A stretch of DNA of 64,000 nt from Neospora caninum Liverpool. Taxonomy: Eukaryota > Apicomplexa > Conoidasida > Eucoccidiorida > Sarcocystidae. The stretch spans positions 5,170,710-5,234,709 of the forward strand of contig NC_018398.1 of the NCBI RefSeq assembly GCF_000208865.1, written 5' to 3'. A program made the translations under genes and the position numbers. Shown piece by piece: positions 47,201 to 58,470 of this stretch (position 1 is the stretch's first letter; every line of letters begins with the position of its first letter). The notes beneath the pieces are model-generated. The model was not told where the DNA came from, searched no databases, and saw only the letters and a list, made by a program, of their open reading frames with translations.

Positions 47201-48780
47201 GACTTGCCTTGCGCCTCCACCCAGGCGTCCCCGTTGCTCGCGCGGACGATCTTGTACGGGAGAATCTGTTTCTCCTTCTTGATCGCTTCTTCGTCGTAGC
47301 GGCGGCCAATCAAACGCTTGGTCGCAAACACCGTGTTCTCGGGATTCGTCACGGCCTGGCGCTTCGCCACGATGCCCACGAGTCTCTGGCCGTCAGACGT
47401 GAACGCCACAATCGACGGCGTCGTCCGCATCCCCTCTGAGTTCTCAATCACCTTGGGCTGCGAACCTTCCATGACCGCCACGCACGAATTCGTCGTTCCC
47501 AGATCGATGCCGACGACGTCTCCGCGCGCCTTGTTCATGCGAGGCGCCGACGTGCTGAACACAGCGCAAAACCGAGGACACAAAGTGTATGTGCAGAGGG
47601 AACCCGCCCGAAGCAGTAGATCAACGTCGTCACACGCTTCGTTCCGCGGGAATGGAACCGACTGGAGAAGACAACAGCCGAGAAGACCAGCTCGCGACAG
47701 AGGACGCGCCAACCGATTCGCACCACAGAAATCTTGAGAGAGACACCCCTCAGAAAACGAGCACTTTCAGAGTCAGAGTGGCATCCACCAAGGGGAAGAA
47801 ACGGATCTTTCACATGCGCTGAGAGACAGCGCGAGAAGATGACGCAGTCTAGGCATTCGCGCAGCCAGAAAAAAAGGTAAAAGTGAACGTTCCACCGAAA
47901 ATGTAGAAGCGAAAGTTCCACGGACACTCGCTCTTCACACCAGGAGAGAACCGCGAGAGGGCATTTCGGCACGCTGCGTGAGCGGGGAACGTGGTGACTG
48001 TGAGCTGTCATAAAGGCTCGGTTGTTTGCATCTCATAAACGGAGTCACAACCCGTTGTTTTTGACGTGCTCAGATGCGGAGGCGCCAGACATTTGGAGAG
48101 ATGTGTGCATGAGACCAGTGCACATTCGCTTGTCTTCACACGTACGGGAAGTAGGAAAAAGGAGAGGGACAGCTAAAACAACAGAGAAAAAGATGTGCAC
48201 CCGTTTCGTGGCGAAAACATGCAGACCCTCGGGTAGCCACTGGGGAGGCCGGCACTTTTGCCTCACATTAGAGGGCAGAGACAAGCTCGAGGAGTGTCGT
48301 TCTCGAGATGCGGAAAGGAGAGCGTTTTTCTCTTCACTGTGGCCGCAACCACCGGCGAGCGACGGTGTTCGCTCTGTGGGGCCGCCCCGCAGAAAGACGC
48401 GACTCGCTGTTTCCGCATTTTTTCTGAGACTTTTTGCCTTTTGGAAGTGGAGAGAATCCCCTCTGTTCCTACCTGAGGTAACGGGAGAAGGAAGAGAGAA
48501 CGCCCGCGCGTTCAGAGTTCAGGGCGGAGCATGCATTCCGGTAGAGTCCGCCGTTCAGATTTCGGAAGGGGGAGGACGAGACGGCTTTTCCGCCTTGAGT
48601 CAGCAGATCAGAGAAGAAGCCAGAGGGACGGAGAGAGGCTGTAGGCGCAGCGACACTTGTCATTTGCTTGTTTGCAAACGTCGCACGTCCCAAAAGAGAG
48701 TTCGAGATGGACCGGGTTTTTGCGCCCGAGCAATAGCTGGCTCGATACGCGAGCGACGCTCCCGAGGCCAACGACGCCAT
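44248..48780 (-). CDS. mtHSP70: Mitochondrial heat shock protein 70 (DnaK type)
   Basis: Mitochondrial HSP70 drives matrix protein import, folding and Fe-S cluster assembly by ATP-dependent cycles. Six minus-strand exons are fully in phase: 48780-48473, 47554-47046, 46815-46007, 45619-45263, 44804-44652 and 44322-44248 (736 residues). Exon 1 encodes a Ser/Arg-rich, acid-free matrix-targeting presequence of about 100 residues ending RYLST. Its ATG has the context GGGCAAAATGGCG, close to the Toxoplasma consensus. The ATPase domain starts near residue 115 and carries all three HSP70 signatures: IDLGTTNS at 119, [12 protein letters not shown] at about 303, and [13 protein letters not shown] at about 444. 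The linker [15 protein letters not shown] and the substrate-binding domain follow. The sequence groups with DnaK/mitochondrial forms rather than cytosolic ones, with no C-terminal EEVD and a matrix-type leader instead of a signal peptide, so an apicoplast or ER form is unlikely. The last exon is an isolated Ser/Gly/Glu-rich tail. Confidence 0.95.
45625..45643. repeat. G19/C19 homopolymer at an mtHSP70 splice acceptor
   Basis: Nineteen G on the plus strand, so nineteen C in the mtHSP70 pre-mRNA. It lies 5 bases before the exon that starts at 45619 and forms its polypyrimidine tract. Confidence 0.9.
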
Positions 48781-50662
48781 TTTGCCCGGATTCGGGAGGG
48801 TCTCGAGGCCAAAAGCTAGAGAAGGCGAAAAGCCTGTGCGCTTGAGAGAAAAAACGGACCGTGCCGAAGGTGGACAAACCGCGAAGGTTTGAGGACGGGG
48901 GCGGTCAAGGTGTTTGACTGGAATGAGAGACACACTACGACGCGCAGGACGCGCAGGTTTACTACGGAAACTCTCACTTTTGAAAATGAAGCTCGCGACT
49001 TGGTCGCGCCGACGCCCAGACGTACCCCTGCGAAAGCACGGGAAAAACAAGAAAAACCCGCGGGTCTCGTCCGAGAAGGCGAACTCGGTCCACCGCCTCG
49101 CACGTCCCCACTGTCAGGCGTGGCCTTGAACCGCCCTACGTGCTGCACATGCAACTCTCTGTCGCACGCGCCGGCTTTTTCCGCCCCACGGCCCCGCGTG
49201 TGCTTTCTCTATATCGCGATGTTGCGCAGAGAAAGCGCGCTGTTTTTCGTGGGTGTCTTCAGGGGCAGAGCGCTCTCAATCAGGCGTTTGCATCGGCCCA
49301 GCAATGACGCGCCTGCGGACAACTCGGCCTCTTGGCGCGCTACTGCTCCGCCTTTCTTGAAACAGAACACAAATCGCGCAACGGGACGGCACCCTGCGCT
49401 TTCTTTGCCTTTCCACGCGATGCCTGTCTTTTTCAGCGTAGAGACACGGCTGAACTCTCAGTAAAAAGACCTTCCTGGCGTCTCGCGTTCACAACCGCGA
49501 CTCTCTCAGTACGGGCGAAAGGACAGTCTTCCAGATAGAATATGCTTTTTCAGAAGACAGAAGCAAGGTCGTACTCTTCTTTCTTCCCTTCTCTTCAGGG
49601 GGGGGTTTTAACACATCGACCTTGTTCTGGAAGGCGTGCACACGTGCGGCGCACGGCTACACTGGAACGCCAGGAAGACAGAGAGCGGACCGAGAGTCTT
49701 TTCCCGTCTCGCTTTTGAGACACAACCTTCGGGTTTCTCCCTGGCAGCCGCTTCCAGAAAGCGAGAAGCTTTGCTCAGCTTGGGCTCTCAAAGAGGAACG
49801 TTTCCATGGGCGAAAGAGCGGCGGCTCTTGTCCGGCGGTGTTCTGTGAAACACGCACGCCTTACAGAGCACCGAACGCGGCAAGTCTCTGCGGTTTGCGA
49901 CTTCTCGAGCGAGCGTCTGCACTGCCAACGTTTAAACGGTCGCAGGTCTTCACGTATCGGCATACCTAACTTTCACAGCCCGTCTTTGTGTGTACCTTTG
50001 CAAATACCTGCGTGTCTGACAAGACTGCCTGTACCTATCGGCGGGAGACGGGGCAAAAAGGTCAGCTTGTTTATGTCCCTGTTCGCGCGAAAATCTCGCA
50101 CAAAACACGAGACTTCCTCGCGTGAGGCCAGTCGCAGGATGGAGGCGACAGACACTGCCTGAGAGCGGCCAAAACGCTTCACTTGCGGACCGCCTTCGGC
50201 GACGCCTGGCTGCGAATTCAAGTTTGAAGCCCGCGAGTCCGCCGTAGCCAGCAGCTTTCCGTCCACACTGACATCAACAGCGCTCGTGTGCCGACCGTTT
50301 TCGCACGCTCTTCTCGTGTTCCAGATGAGCGCGTGTTTCTCCCGCTTCCTGGGAACTGTCCGTTCACTACGGGCAGATATTTGCAGTTTCACCGTTCGGG
50401 CTTTCTCCGCTGCTCCGAGGCCTGTCACCAATGCGTGTTTTTTGAAGACACGAAGACTTGTTTCCTTTCCGTTCGGTACCAGGCGAGTGTCGGTCGCACA
50501 CTCGCGACACCAGGGGTGTTGAGAAAGCGTCTTCCTTCCGGGGTGTATTGGCCATTCATAGGGCACCGGCAGGACTGTGTCTTTCTCCGTGTCTCCCTCT
50601 CCAGTTGTCAACAGCATGAGGCCCCGCATCAGACGGACTGAACAGAGCGATTTTTCACGGAA
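48781..50662. other. Divergent intergenic region (mtHSP70 / zinc-finger gene)
   Basis: About 1.9 kb between divergent starts, presumably both promoters and leaders. The minus-strand frame of mtHSP70 exon 1 stays open to about 49050, but the consensus ATG at 48780 is the better start. No other convincing gene or RNA was found. Confidence 0.5.
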
Positions 50663-51628
50663 ATGAAGTCAAAGAAGAAAGCTCACGGAGACAGAAAGAA
50701 ACACCGTCACCAGGAGAAACATAAGGACAAACGGCGCCACCGAAGACCGTCTTCGTCTTCGGACTCTTCCGCTTCTCTGTCTCGCTCGCCTGTTCGGAAA
50801 AAGATACGAGGGAGGAAGCCCGATTCATCTGCGTCGACTACTCAACGCGAGATTTCACCGCCGCCTCGCGTCTTTCCCCCATCTCCCCGGTCGTACGGTC
50901 GAGATGCGCGCGCAAACTGTGCGTACGCCTTGGACGACCGAAGTCGACGTCGAACACGCCGGCGGTCCTCCTGCGAAAACGAGGTCGTCAGTTTCACATA
51001 CAGCCGGCCGACTGTAGACGCCGCGAGTTCAGAAGCAGCGGAGGCGGACCACACGCGAACTCTACGCAGTTCTTCCGTCGTCGCTAAGGTGGCGGCGGCG
51101 ACTCTGAAGAATCGTTCACCAGCTACCCGCGAAGAGAGAGGGGCTCCCGAGCAACTGATTCCTTCCGAACGCCTTGCTCACGGCAGCTCTGAGAATAGAA
51201 GGAAGGCGCACGTTGGAGTCCGTGACGGCTTCTCGGGAGACAAGAGTCTTGGCAAACCTGACCGGCCAGGAATAGAAGACAGTTCGGCACTCGCAGCGTC
51301 CTCGTACGAACTCAAAACCTACCACAAAGCATTCGGTTTAGATGTAGGTGGCTACGCGTTTGTTGGTGAAGAGGAGTCCTTTCCTCTCTCCGACTCCCGG
51401 CGCGAGGAAGACAGACGACCCCTGGAAGCTGCAGTCGCAGCCGGAGCGGCAGCGTCGCTGCTCCATGGGTCTCTGGTTGAAGTGAAAGGGACCGAACGAC
51501 CGAGACGCTTTGAGAAAAGGACCAGCAAGACTCACCCCCACCTTTTCTGGCAGTGCTGGAGCTGCGGGGCCGATAATTACAAAACTCGACACCAGTGTTT
51601 CAAGTGCAACCGGCTGTTTGCTGCATGA
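50663..51628 (+). CDS. SR/K-rich protein with C-terminal RanBP2-type zinc finger
   Basis: A single uninterrupted frame of 321 residues. The first 60 residues are Lys/His/Arg-rich followed by a Ser-rich and RS-containing stretch. Residues 294-316 form a RanBP2-type zinc finger, W-x-C-x2-C-x3-N-x6-C-x2-C, with cysteines at 298, 301, 312 and 315 and the diagnostic Trp296 and Asn305. This finger type binds single-stranded RNA (as in ZRANB2) or ubiquitin. With the RS/K-rich region, a role in pre-mRNA splicing or another nuclear RNA process is the best guess, but the middle (about 60-290) is unrecognised. The gene is divergent from mtHSP70. The start ATG has the context GGAAATGAA. No intron is needed to reach the finger, so the single-exon model is likely right. 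Confidence 0.78.
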   Translation: MKSKKKAHGDRKKHRHQEKHKDKRRHRRPSSSSDSSASLSRSPVRKKIRGRKPDSSASTTQREISPPPRVFPPSPRSYGRDARANCAYALDDRSRRRTRRRSSCENEVVSFTYSRPTVDAASSEAAEADHTRTLRSSSVVAKVAAATLKNRSPATREERGAPEQLIPSERLAHGSSENRRKAHVGVRDGFSGDKSLGKPDRPGIEDSSALAASSYELKTYHKAFGLDVGGYAFVGEEESFPLSDSRREEDRRPLEAAVAAGAAASLLHGSLVEVKGTERPRRFEKRTSKTHPHLFWQCWSCGADNYKTRHQCFKCNRLFAA

Positions 51629-52822
51629 GGTAACTCGAGGGACGGAACTGTAACGTTCAACGGAGAGCCTCTTTTTTCGCCAAAAAGTCACGCAAAGTTT
51701 AACGCGTTTCGTGGGAGGGAACGCGCCTCTCCAGCAGCCTACTCGCACGTGGCAAACCGGGGAACTGTAGAACGGATGGGACTCGGGCTCTTCTCTCTTC
51801 TGTATGGACCCCGTTCAATTGAGTCTTCGAGTCCTGGCGGACTGAGGCCCTCTCGTGTGCGACTCGGTTCGCTTTGCATTTCGGTAAGATCGTGATCTAC
51901 CCCGATCTAGAAGCGGGAGCTCTTCCCGGGGCTGCGCACGGGAGGGGCGGCTTTCAAAAGCGTAGGCGACCAATTAAGCTACCGTCACAGTGCGAAGCAT
52001 TTGAACTGCCACGTGCGTACACTTTGTTGGACATGCAAACCACATGTCCGGTGCCTGGCATCTGTCCAGTTTTTGTGTTGGGACATTGTCTTTTCAATTG
52101 CTCGCAAGACTTCAAAGTCCTCAGCTCTGGAAAAGGACTCCATGACATCACACCTATTCTGACACTGTCTGCAGCTTGTCAGCAAGCACAGAGTCACCAG
52201 ACCAGCCATCCTTTTTGCCTCCTGACTCAACCGTGGCGTGTGCGTGGCCATTTCGTGCAGTGTTTGCGGTGTATCTACACTGCACCAGCGGTCGAAGGAT
52301 GTTCAGAAAGGAGCGGAAATTGCTCTATGTCGAGCACGCGCGGGCAAATCCCACGGAAAAACACTTCTGGAGCGTGCATCACCACCCTGGGCCCGAACGT
52401 GAGCCTACGACTTCCCCACTTTTTTTGGAAAAGGTCCAGGCGGCACTCGCGCATGTACCCACCCCCTTCACACAACGGAAAAACTATTTCACATCAGCCC
52501 ACGGTCTGGCAGCGGCAACGACGCAATAGGTATTACCTCAGTGAACAGCACTTGCATATCCACGCTTCAGCGCGGGAAGCACGCCTACGAAACCGTTGAG
52601 ATTTGAAACAGGTAGTTTGTATAAACCGAGGAATCCCATTTGATAATGTGTAAGAGGGAGTCTGGCTTCAGTTGTTGTCTGATGGGTTTTGAAACAGTTT
52701 TTCTGGTAAAGTGTCTAGAGCGGCCGCCACACGCGGCTGCTCGTCAGAACGGTGAGTCTGAAACCGCGAGAAACAAAACTCGTCTCTGGGATGGTTTCTG
52801 TGCACTCAGTGTGTTTGCCTCT
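51629..52822. other. Intergenic region, no gene seen
   Basis: About 1.2 kb between the zinc-finger gene and the candidate minus-strand gene. A plus-strand frame of 241 codons (51874-52599) has no recognisable content and poor coding appearance. The region is probably 3' untranslated and intergenic sequence. Confidence 0.4.
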
Positions 52823-53519
52823 CTAGTCTTCTGCTTCGCTCCATATATCGGAGAGCATCCGACAGACGTCAGCGAGAGGAACAGGCTGAATAAAAGCAGG
52901 AAAGGGTCCGGTCCGCATGCGCAGAACAGCCTCCAGCTGCAGAAGATGGATTTGCTGTTCCCTTCGTGCCTTGGTTCTTTCGGCGCGTCTGCCCACGACC
53001 GTTCCCAGCATGCAGCGAGACGGCGCATCTACCTCGTTCACGTGAAGCCGGGAATTCCTCGGCAAGTCTTTGGAACCTGTTGCGGCAGGAGACAACCGCG
53101 AAGAGTCCACTTCCGGCCTTGACGCCACCACGCGTCGGTGGGCACTTACGTGAGAAGGGGCGCCCGCTGAGGAAGCCGCCACACGGGCACAGAACTGAGA
53201 AGAAAGCGGGGTCGAAGCACCTGCGAAAAAAACGGGGAGAAACATTCGGTTGTGCCGTCGTTGGTAAAAGCAGCTGCTGGACACAAACGTTTTGGCAGCC
53301 TCACAGAACGCAGGACGGATCGGGCGTTGTGTCGAGGTACCAAATGTAACCGTCCATATAAACAGTTAGGTGCGGTGGAAGAACGCGAGTACTGAGTAGC
53401 TCTTTGGCGACCGCTGAACCGATCAAACGTGTGTGAAGAACCCCTATTGTGTTGAAGACGGCACACTTCGGCCCCTTGGGGTCGGAGACTGGCCGCCGTC
53501 CTCTCCCTGCTCCACACAT
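52823..53519 (-). CDS. Candidate small multi-exon gene, function unknown
   Basis: Not recognised. Three minus-strand segments read as ordinary protein: 53519-53305 (contains RLIGSAVAKELLSTRVLPPH and YMDGYIWYLDTTPDP), 53220-53150, and 53076-52823 (contains REQQIHLLQLEAVLRM and ending in an acidic tail, SDIWSEAED). GTGAGG and GTAAGT donors, a strong TTTTTTTCGCAG acceptor and an AACAG acceptor join them in phase to give 179 residues. An alternative keeps 53219-52823 as one exon in another phase, which I could not reconcile with the upstream donor. The start is also uncertain. A further upstream exon pair beginning at an ATG at 54204 (donor at about 53972, then a segment near 53953) could belong to the same gene, but I could not close the phase. 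Coding status is likely; the exact structure is not settled. Confidence 0.42.
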
Positions 53520-54461
53520 GTAGCAGTGTACAGCGTGCAGTACCTTCCTTTTTTGGTCGTCTCGCCGCCCGTTCAATTCCTTCGGGAAGATGTTCCTTCA
53601 TCACTCTCTGTCCATGCACTGCGTCACAGAGAGGATCATGTGCCGCCAAGAAAGAATGGACCCGGGTTACCGGCCTCTCTCCAGTGCCGTTTTCTTCGAC
53701 GGACGCTGAAAGCTTCTTGGAATTGCTGAACCGGCCGTGCCCTGGACATACGCCGGGTTCCAGGAAGTAGCTGCACCAGCTGCACGTTTCCAATTGCCAC
53801 CCAAGGAGGTTTGATGTCTGGAGTTCTCTGAGGTAAAGACCGGAGTCCGAATAGATGTCGAAAAAAAAAGCGCTTCTCGGCTTTCCTGCCCTCGAGAGCC
53901 CTTCAACATTGAAGACTGGGGTCTTGGTCGCAGAATGTGTACCCAGCTTCCCCTGCAAAACCGCCCCGTAGTACCTTGAGACGTTTGGGCACGCTCCGCG
54001 TCCCCATGTCGGCCGGCGGTGCCTTCGTGTGCCCTTCTGAGAATCGCAAGCGTCCAGAAAAAAAAGGGTTCCTGCAGGCGCGGCAGCCCCCGCAGCGGAG
54101 GCTGGGCCTCGTGGGATCGTAGAGGCAGTTTTGGACCAGTTAGACGAAATGCTGGCTCGAGAGATGAATTCAGAACAAAGCAGGAACGACGCCAACTGAC
54201 ACATCTCTGATGACGCCGCTCTTCGGCGAAGCACGTGGGTACGCAAAAGAATCGGGTGTAAAAGGTCAAGACGAAAGCATGAGGAACAACGGAAACGGCG
54301 TCGATCACACCCCGACAGAGACTGCGTTCTAGCGAGGACGCGCGCCGAAGACCTCCGGAGAAAGAGGTCGTCCCCTAGTCAAAAAAGATGCTTTCCAGCA
54401 AAAGGTACCCGGACACAGCAAATAAAAGGAAATCAGCCAGGAGTCACTTCTCATCGCTGGA
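53520..54461. other. Uncertain region, possible 5' exons of the minus-strand gene
   Basis: Two overlapping long minus-strand frames occupy this stretch (53146-54246 and 53667-54308). The first opens with a TTG, and its first ATG is at 54204. One splice path joins an exon from 54204 to about 53973 to an exon at about 53953 down to a GTAACC donor near 53670, but it does not connect in phase to the downstream exons. I leave it as possible 5' exons. Confidence 0.3.
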
Positions 54462-54707
54462 ATGAGTTCGCAAGTTCCCTTCACTGTCCACGAGTTTGCG
54501 AGCACATGCCCGACTGGTCGATGCTTCGTAGAGGATTTTGGTAGGGAAACTCTTATCCTTCAAACGCGAAAGGACGAACACGGATTACAGACCCGCTTCG
54601 TTACACACGTCGCACAATATCTAGAGAAAAAAAGAGTGGAATTTCTCTATCACATGCTTGACGGGAGATGTGAAGTGGACGATGTCCGTGACTTCGCGTT
54701 TCTGTAG
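54462..54707 (+). CDS. Hypothetical short ORF (81 aa) or first exon
   Basis: An ATG-initiated frame with normal amino-acid composition (FTVHEFASTCPTGRCF, then THVAQYLEKKRVEFLYHM), not recognised. It may be a complete small protein. Alternatively, a GTAGGG donor after 54540 could join it in phase (phase 1) to a good acceptor at 55163 (CTCTCGTTTCCAG) followed by DRHDLLPKCILVDWSFCD. Both versions look protein-like and cannot both be right, so confidence is low. A TGCATGCA cluster follows the stop. Confidence 0.3.
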   Translation: MSSQVPFTVHEFASTCPTGRCFVEDFGRETLILQTRKDEHGLQTRFVTHVAQYLEKKRVEFLYHMLDGRCEVDDVRDFAFL

Positions 54708-54720
54708 CCCTGAGAGACTG

Positions 54721-54735
54721 GCATGCATGCATGCA
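54721..54735. promoter_or_regulatory. Overlapping GCATGC/TGCATGCA motifs
   Basis: GCATGCATGCATGCA, three overlapping GCATGC palindromes, lies just after the 81-codon ORF. TGCATGCA-type sequences are known binding sites of ApiAP2 proteins and occur in T. gondii promoters. Which gene it would control is unclear. Confidence 0.3.
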
Positions 54736-57700
54736 AAACGCGAACCCAACGGTCATGGCAGGAACGTCGAAAACGGGTATTGCTGCATTGTAAACGCCAT
54801 GCTAAAGTAGCATCCGTCGACGACTACACATCACACCGCCTGAAAGGCCCAGTTATCTGAAATGCAAATGCAACACACAACGCTTCGTCACGAGTGTGTG
54901 AGTCGCCATGAACCGGACGACGACAGACACAGACACACACAGCCTCGGGATATACAGGCGGACCAAAACCAGAATTAACAGGAGGTATCACGGATATGTT
55001 TACTAGCAAAGCCTGCGCAGGATGCATGTATCTGCACAGTCGGCGACGACCACAGATCCTCGGCAACTCTTCAGGGCAGTACCGCCTTCGGGATTTCTGC
55101 TTTCTTGTTATGTTGAAGATGTCAGCACAAGCGGCTCCTCACTATCGTCTCTCTCGTTTCCAGATTCTCCAGTTTGGCTCGATCGGCATGATCTTCTTCC
55201 GAAGTGTATTCTTGTCGACTGGAGCTTCTGCGACTCTATGTACCAGGAGACCGGGTGACGATGATTTTTGACACAAAGAGGAACCTGGGACGAGCAGCAG
55301 TCAGAATTCACCGACAACCATACTTTTCCATTCACGTTATACAGCAAGAAGATGAGGTCAATGTGAAGATACAGGGAGACGGAATAGTGTTCCTCTCCGA
55401 CTCAGCGAATGACCATCTGGAACGAAAGGTCTCAGACGAAACCAACAGCCACGCGGTGTCATTTTGCTCTACTGGTCCTGATTGGGGCAATCATCACCAC
55501 GTCAGTCATCCACTTCTGCAAGCACGACGTGGCTTCGGCGCTAGAATGAGGGTGCAAGAGGATGCGTAGTCGCAGGTCTCTTCGTTGTGACCAAGCTGCA
55601 CACTCTGAAAAGTAGATCATGGGTTCTGGCACGCAAAAAGCAAATGTGGCACTGCTGGAGTACGGAACGAGTGTCGAGCCGAAAAAAGTATGCGTCGGGA
55701 CGCAATGCCTCTCTGTCGTTAATGAACGAGCAATAGTATGACCGGACACCGCCCGCACTGCCCTCGCTCACGCTTGCGCATAATAACTGCCATGAGGCCA
55801 GTTTCCACATTGATGCATTTTCACCCAACATGCGAGCCTCGCCAGCATCGCGGGGGCTCTTGTGTCTGTACGATTGCCGCAATGAAGTGCAAGCTGTAGC
55901 GCTTGTGAGATGCAGACCATAGGATAAACCGTCGAAACTGATAAAAGGAATTACACTCTCAGCTCTCTCATCAGCGTACAGTTCTGAGTTCCGACGATGA
56001 GATGAATCTACCGAGGCCAGGGAATCACCCCAGGCCCCTGCTCTTCCTTGCACCCTTTGGGCAAGTAATAAAATGTGCCTGCAAGAAAGTGGTCCTCCCC
56101 AGCCGGCACGAATCTCCGGCTGCTGCTTTGCACACTGTTCGTATGCCGAATCTGTATTTGTTGCCATTCAAGAAAGTTTAACTTGCACTGAGGTTCATCA
56201 TAAAAACAGTTCTTAGCGGTAATTTCTCGGGGAAGAGTGTGAATATTGCACACTAAATGCAACAAAAACTGTGCTCCTAGTGTTCTGGCCATTGCTCTGT
56301 AACATCGTGTGTGTTAGACTTAAATAAAAGGAAGACCGCAATGGGCTCTGACCTGGGGTTAAACAAGTCATGTCGGTAAGCTCTTGATAACTTAGGGGGT
56401 AAACTAATGTTCGGCGTAGGCCATAAAAGGAGTGCGTACAAAGTGCAGGATGCACAAACCCACAATGCGGTGACTGACTAGCAGGTGCGAGGTTCGGCGG
56501 GGCTGGAGGCATCATCATCTTTTGCTCTGTGACCCTCCTCGATCTCTCTTCCAAGGCTTAACACTTCCGATCTTTTCTTTCGCTTTCCCCGTCCATACTC
56601 ATGCCTCCGTGCTCCCCCGGATGAACATGACAGAAATTGCCTTGTTCTTTTCGCACAAAGCGCGAGCTTAATGGAGCCCCATTGTGCCGCAGTGTCTACA
56701 GGGGCTGCCCACCTTGCTGCGTAGCTGCCCCTGATAGGTTTATCCCAATAAGACGCTTGAAGTCCTGCTATGATCATGCCTTCTGTGCGTGTACACACAC
56801 GCAATACACGAAGATTGTCAAAATCGCAAGTTCGCAAACTGTGGTTGCGCGTGGCGTGCGTGACGCCAGCCAGAACTCGACATTAGAGTAGCTGGGGCGA
56901 AAAAAGCAGACCTATATGCGTCCTTCTTTAGGGACACTTTCCGATTCCAAATTCGAATTGGCCCGCATGTTAACTCAATCGCAGCCCAGTTCTACGAGTC
57001 AAAAAAAGATTCGGACAGAGAAAAGGGAACACCCGAGAGGTAGAGCCTGCCCAGTCGCCGTTTGTACCCCCGTAGAGGCTTACCCTTACTTGCCAGTATG
57101 ACGGACGCACTTTAGGCAGGTGCAGAGCTCCCCTCTGAGCACCTCGGCTTGGACTCCAGAGTCCACCAAGTGATACAGGTACAGATAGATGCAGGCAAGC
57201 CTTCAGCTGGAATTCACTGTGCTCAAATGTTTCGTTGCCGATTTCCAACCAGTGGACCGTGTGCTGATACTGGTTTGCGACACTGAACGCCGTACACTGC
57301 TGGGACAGTAGGCAACGGATCAACGATCAAGTCGGTGTGTGTAACTTGCTTATACGGCAGGGCACGTGGGATGTACTCTCTCTGCAGAAATGGAATATGT
57401 TAACATTGAAAATAGTGGGCCTGAATTCTCGCATCCACAAGCGATCATGTGATGGAAAGAAACTGCTAGGGCTGTGGGCGAAACATGCTGGCAGCATGGC
57501 GAAGCACTCGTGATGATTGATTGGGTCCACTCCAGCCGGAGATCGACACTTGGTCTCCACGGAGAACACCCGCCATCCGGGTGTGACGGGTTTTCCACAC
57601 AAACTTCCAGTTTCCAGATGGTACAAGGAAGAGCGTTTATACCAGGCGGGCGGGAAAACCCGGACAGTCTTGAAGTTCGAGTCCACACCCCGACAGTCGC

Positions 57701-57984
57701 GGACCACTTGAGCAGAAACTACTTTTTCCGTCACGGGGGCGAGCGTCAAGAGACCAACATTTTCTACAAGACGCACACACATAAAATGTCTGTACGCCCC
57801 AGCATCGCAGTCTGTAGCATTCTTGCGCTTAGGGAGACGATACCGGAAGTGTGCCGAGGGAGACGATATCGGAAATGTAACAACCGGTTCCGAACAAGTT
57901 GCTCTTTTGACCCATTCCCTGGGTGTTTCCTTCTTTGCCAGACAACGATTAACAGATTTAGGTGACGAAAAAAAATGAAGGCGT
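54736..57984. other. Intergenic region with isolated coding-like segments
   Basis: About 3.2 kb to the eIF5A stop. Two short plus-strand segments look exon-like: 55164-55255, and about 55342-55430 with QEDEVNVKIQGDGIVFLSDS after an acceptor-like TTATACAG. I could not join them convincingly. The remainder, including the frames at 57327-58091, shows nothing recognisable. Part of it is probably eIF5A 3' untranslated sequence. Confidence 0.35.
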
Positions 57985-58470
57985 TTACAGTTCCTTCGAA
58001 GCAATGATTTTCTCCTTTCCGCATGCTTGCAGAACAGTAACAAGAACCGACTTGCCGTCCGTGAAGAGGTTCTTGACTTGCTGGGCAACATCGTCCAAGT
58101 TTCCTTCAGAGTCCTTAGGAAGCATCAGATCGTCCTTTGTTTCGCCATTTTCCAGAAGCAAGGTGCAGAAACCATCATCGGACAAGTCAATCAACTGAAA
58201 TTCTGATCTCTTCACATTGGGCACTTCCATGTTATGAGAGGTCGGGCAAACATCTTCGTATTTCTTGCCGGTGAAGATATCCAAACCGACAATGTGAGCC
58301 TTGGCGTGGCCGTGCTTTCCGGTTTTGGAAGTAGAATAATCAACAACTTTGCATGGGTTACCCTTCAGCATGACGAAACCGTTCTTCTTGATCGCTCCCG
58401 CCTGCATGGGATACGTGTGGGACGCACCGGCGTCCGCGGTTTCGAAGGTGACATCCTCGGCGTCACTCAT
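57985..58470 (-). CDS. EIF5A: Translation initiation factor eIF5A
   Basis: eIF5A binds the ribosome E site and promotes elongation through difficult peptide sequences and termination. Its activity requires hypusine, made on one lysine by deoxyhypusine synthase and hydroxylase. A single minus-strand exon encodes 161 residues, the normal family length. The hypusination loop STSKTGKHGHAK is intact, with the modified lysine predicted at Lys52. The N-terminal SH3-like domain spans roughly residues 20-85 and the OB-fold domain roughly 86-155 (for example FQLIDLSDDGF). The start lies in GTCAAAATGAG, a good Toxoplasma initiation context. The sequence is eukaryotic type and complete. Confidence 0.97.
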   Translation of the reverse strand: MSDAEDVTFETADAGASHTYPMQAGAIKKNGFVMLKGNPCKVVDYSTSKTGKHGHAKAHIVGLDIFTGKKYEDVCPTSHNMEVPNVKRSEFQLIDLSDDGFCTLLLENGETKDDLMLPKDSEGNLDDVAQQVKNLFTDGKSVLVTVLQACGKEKIIASKEL

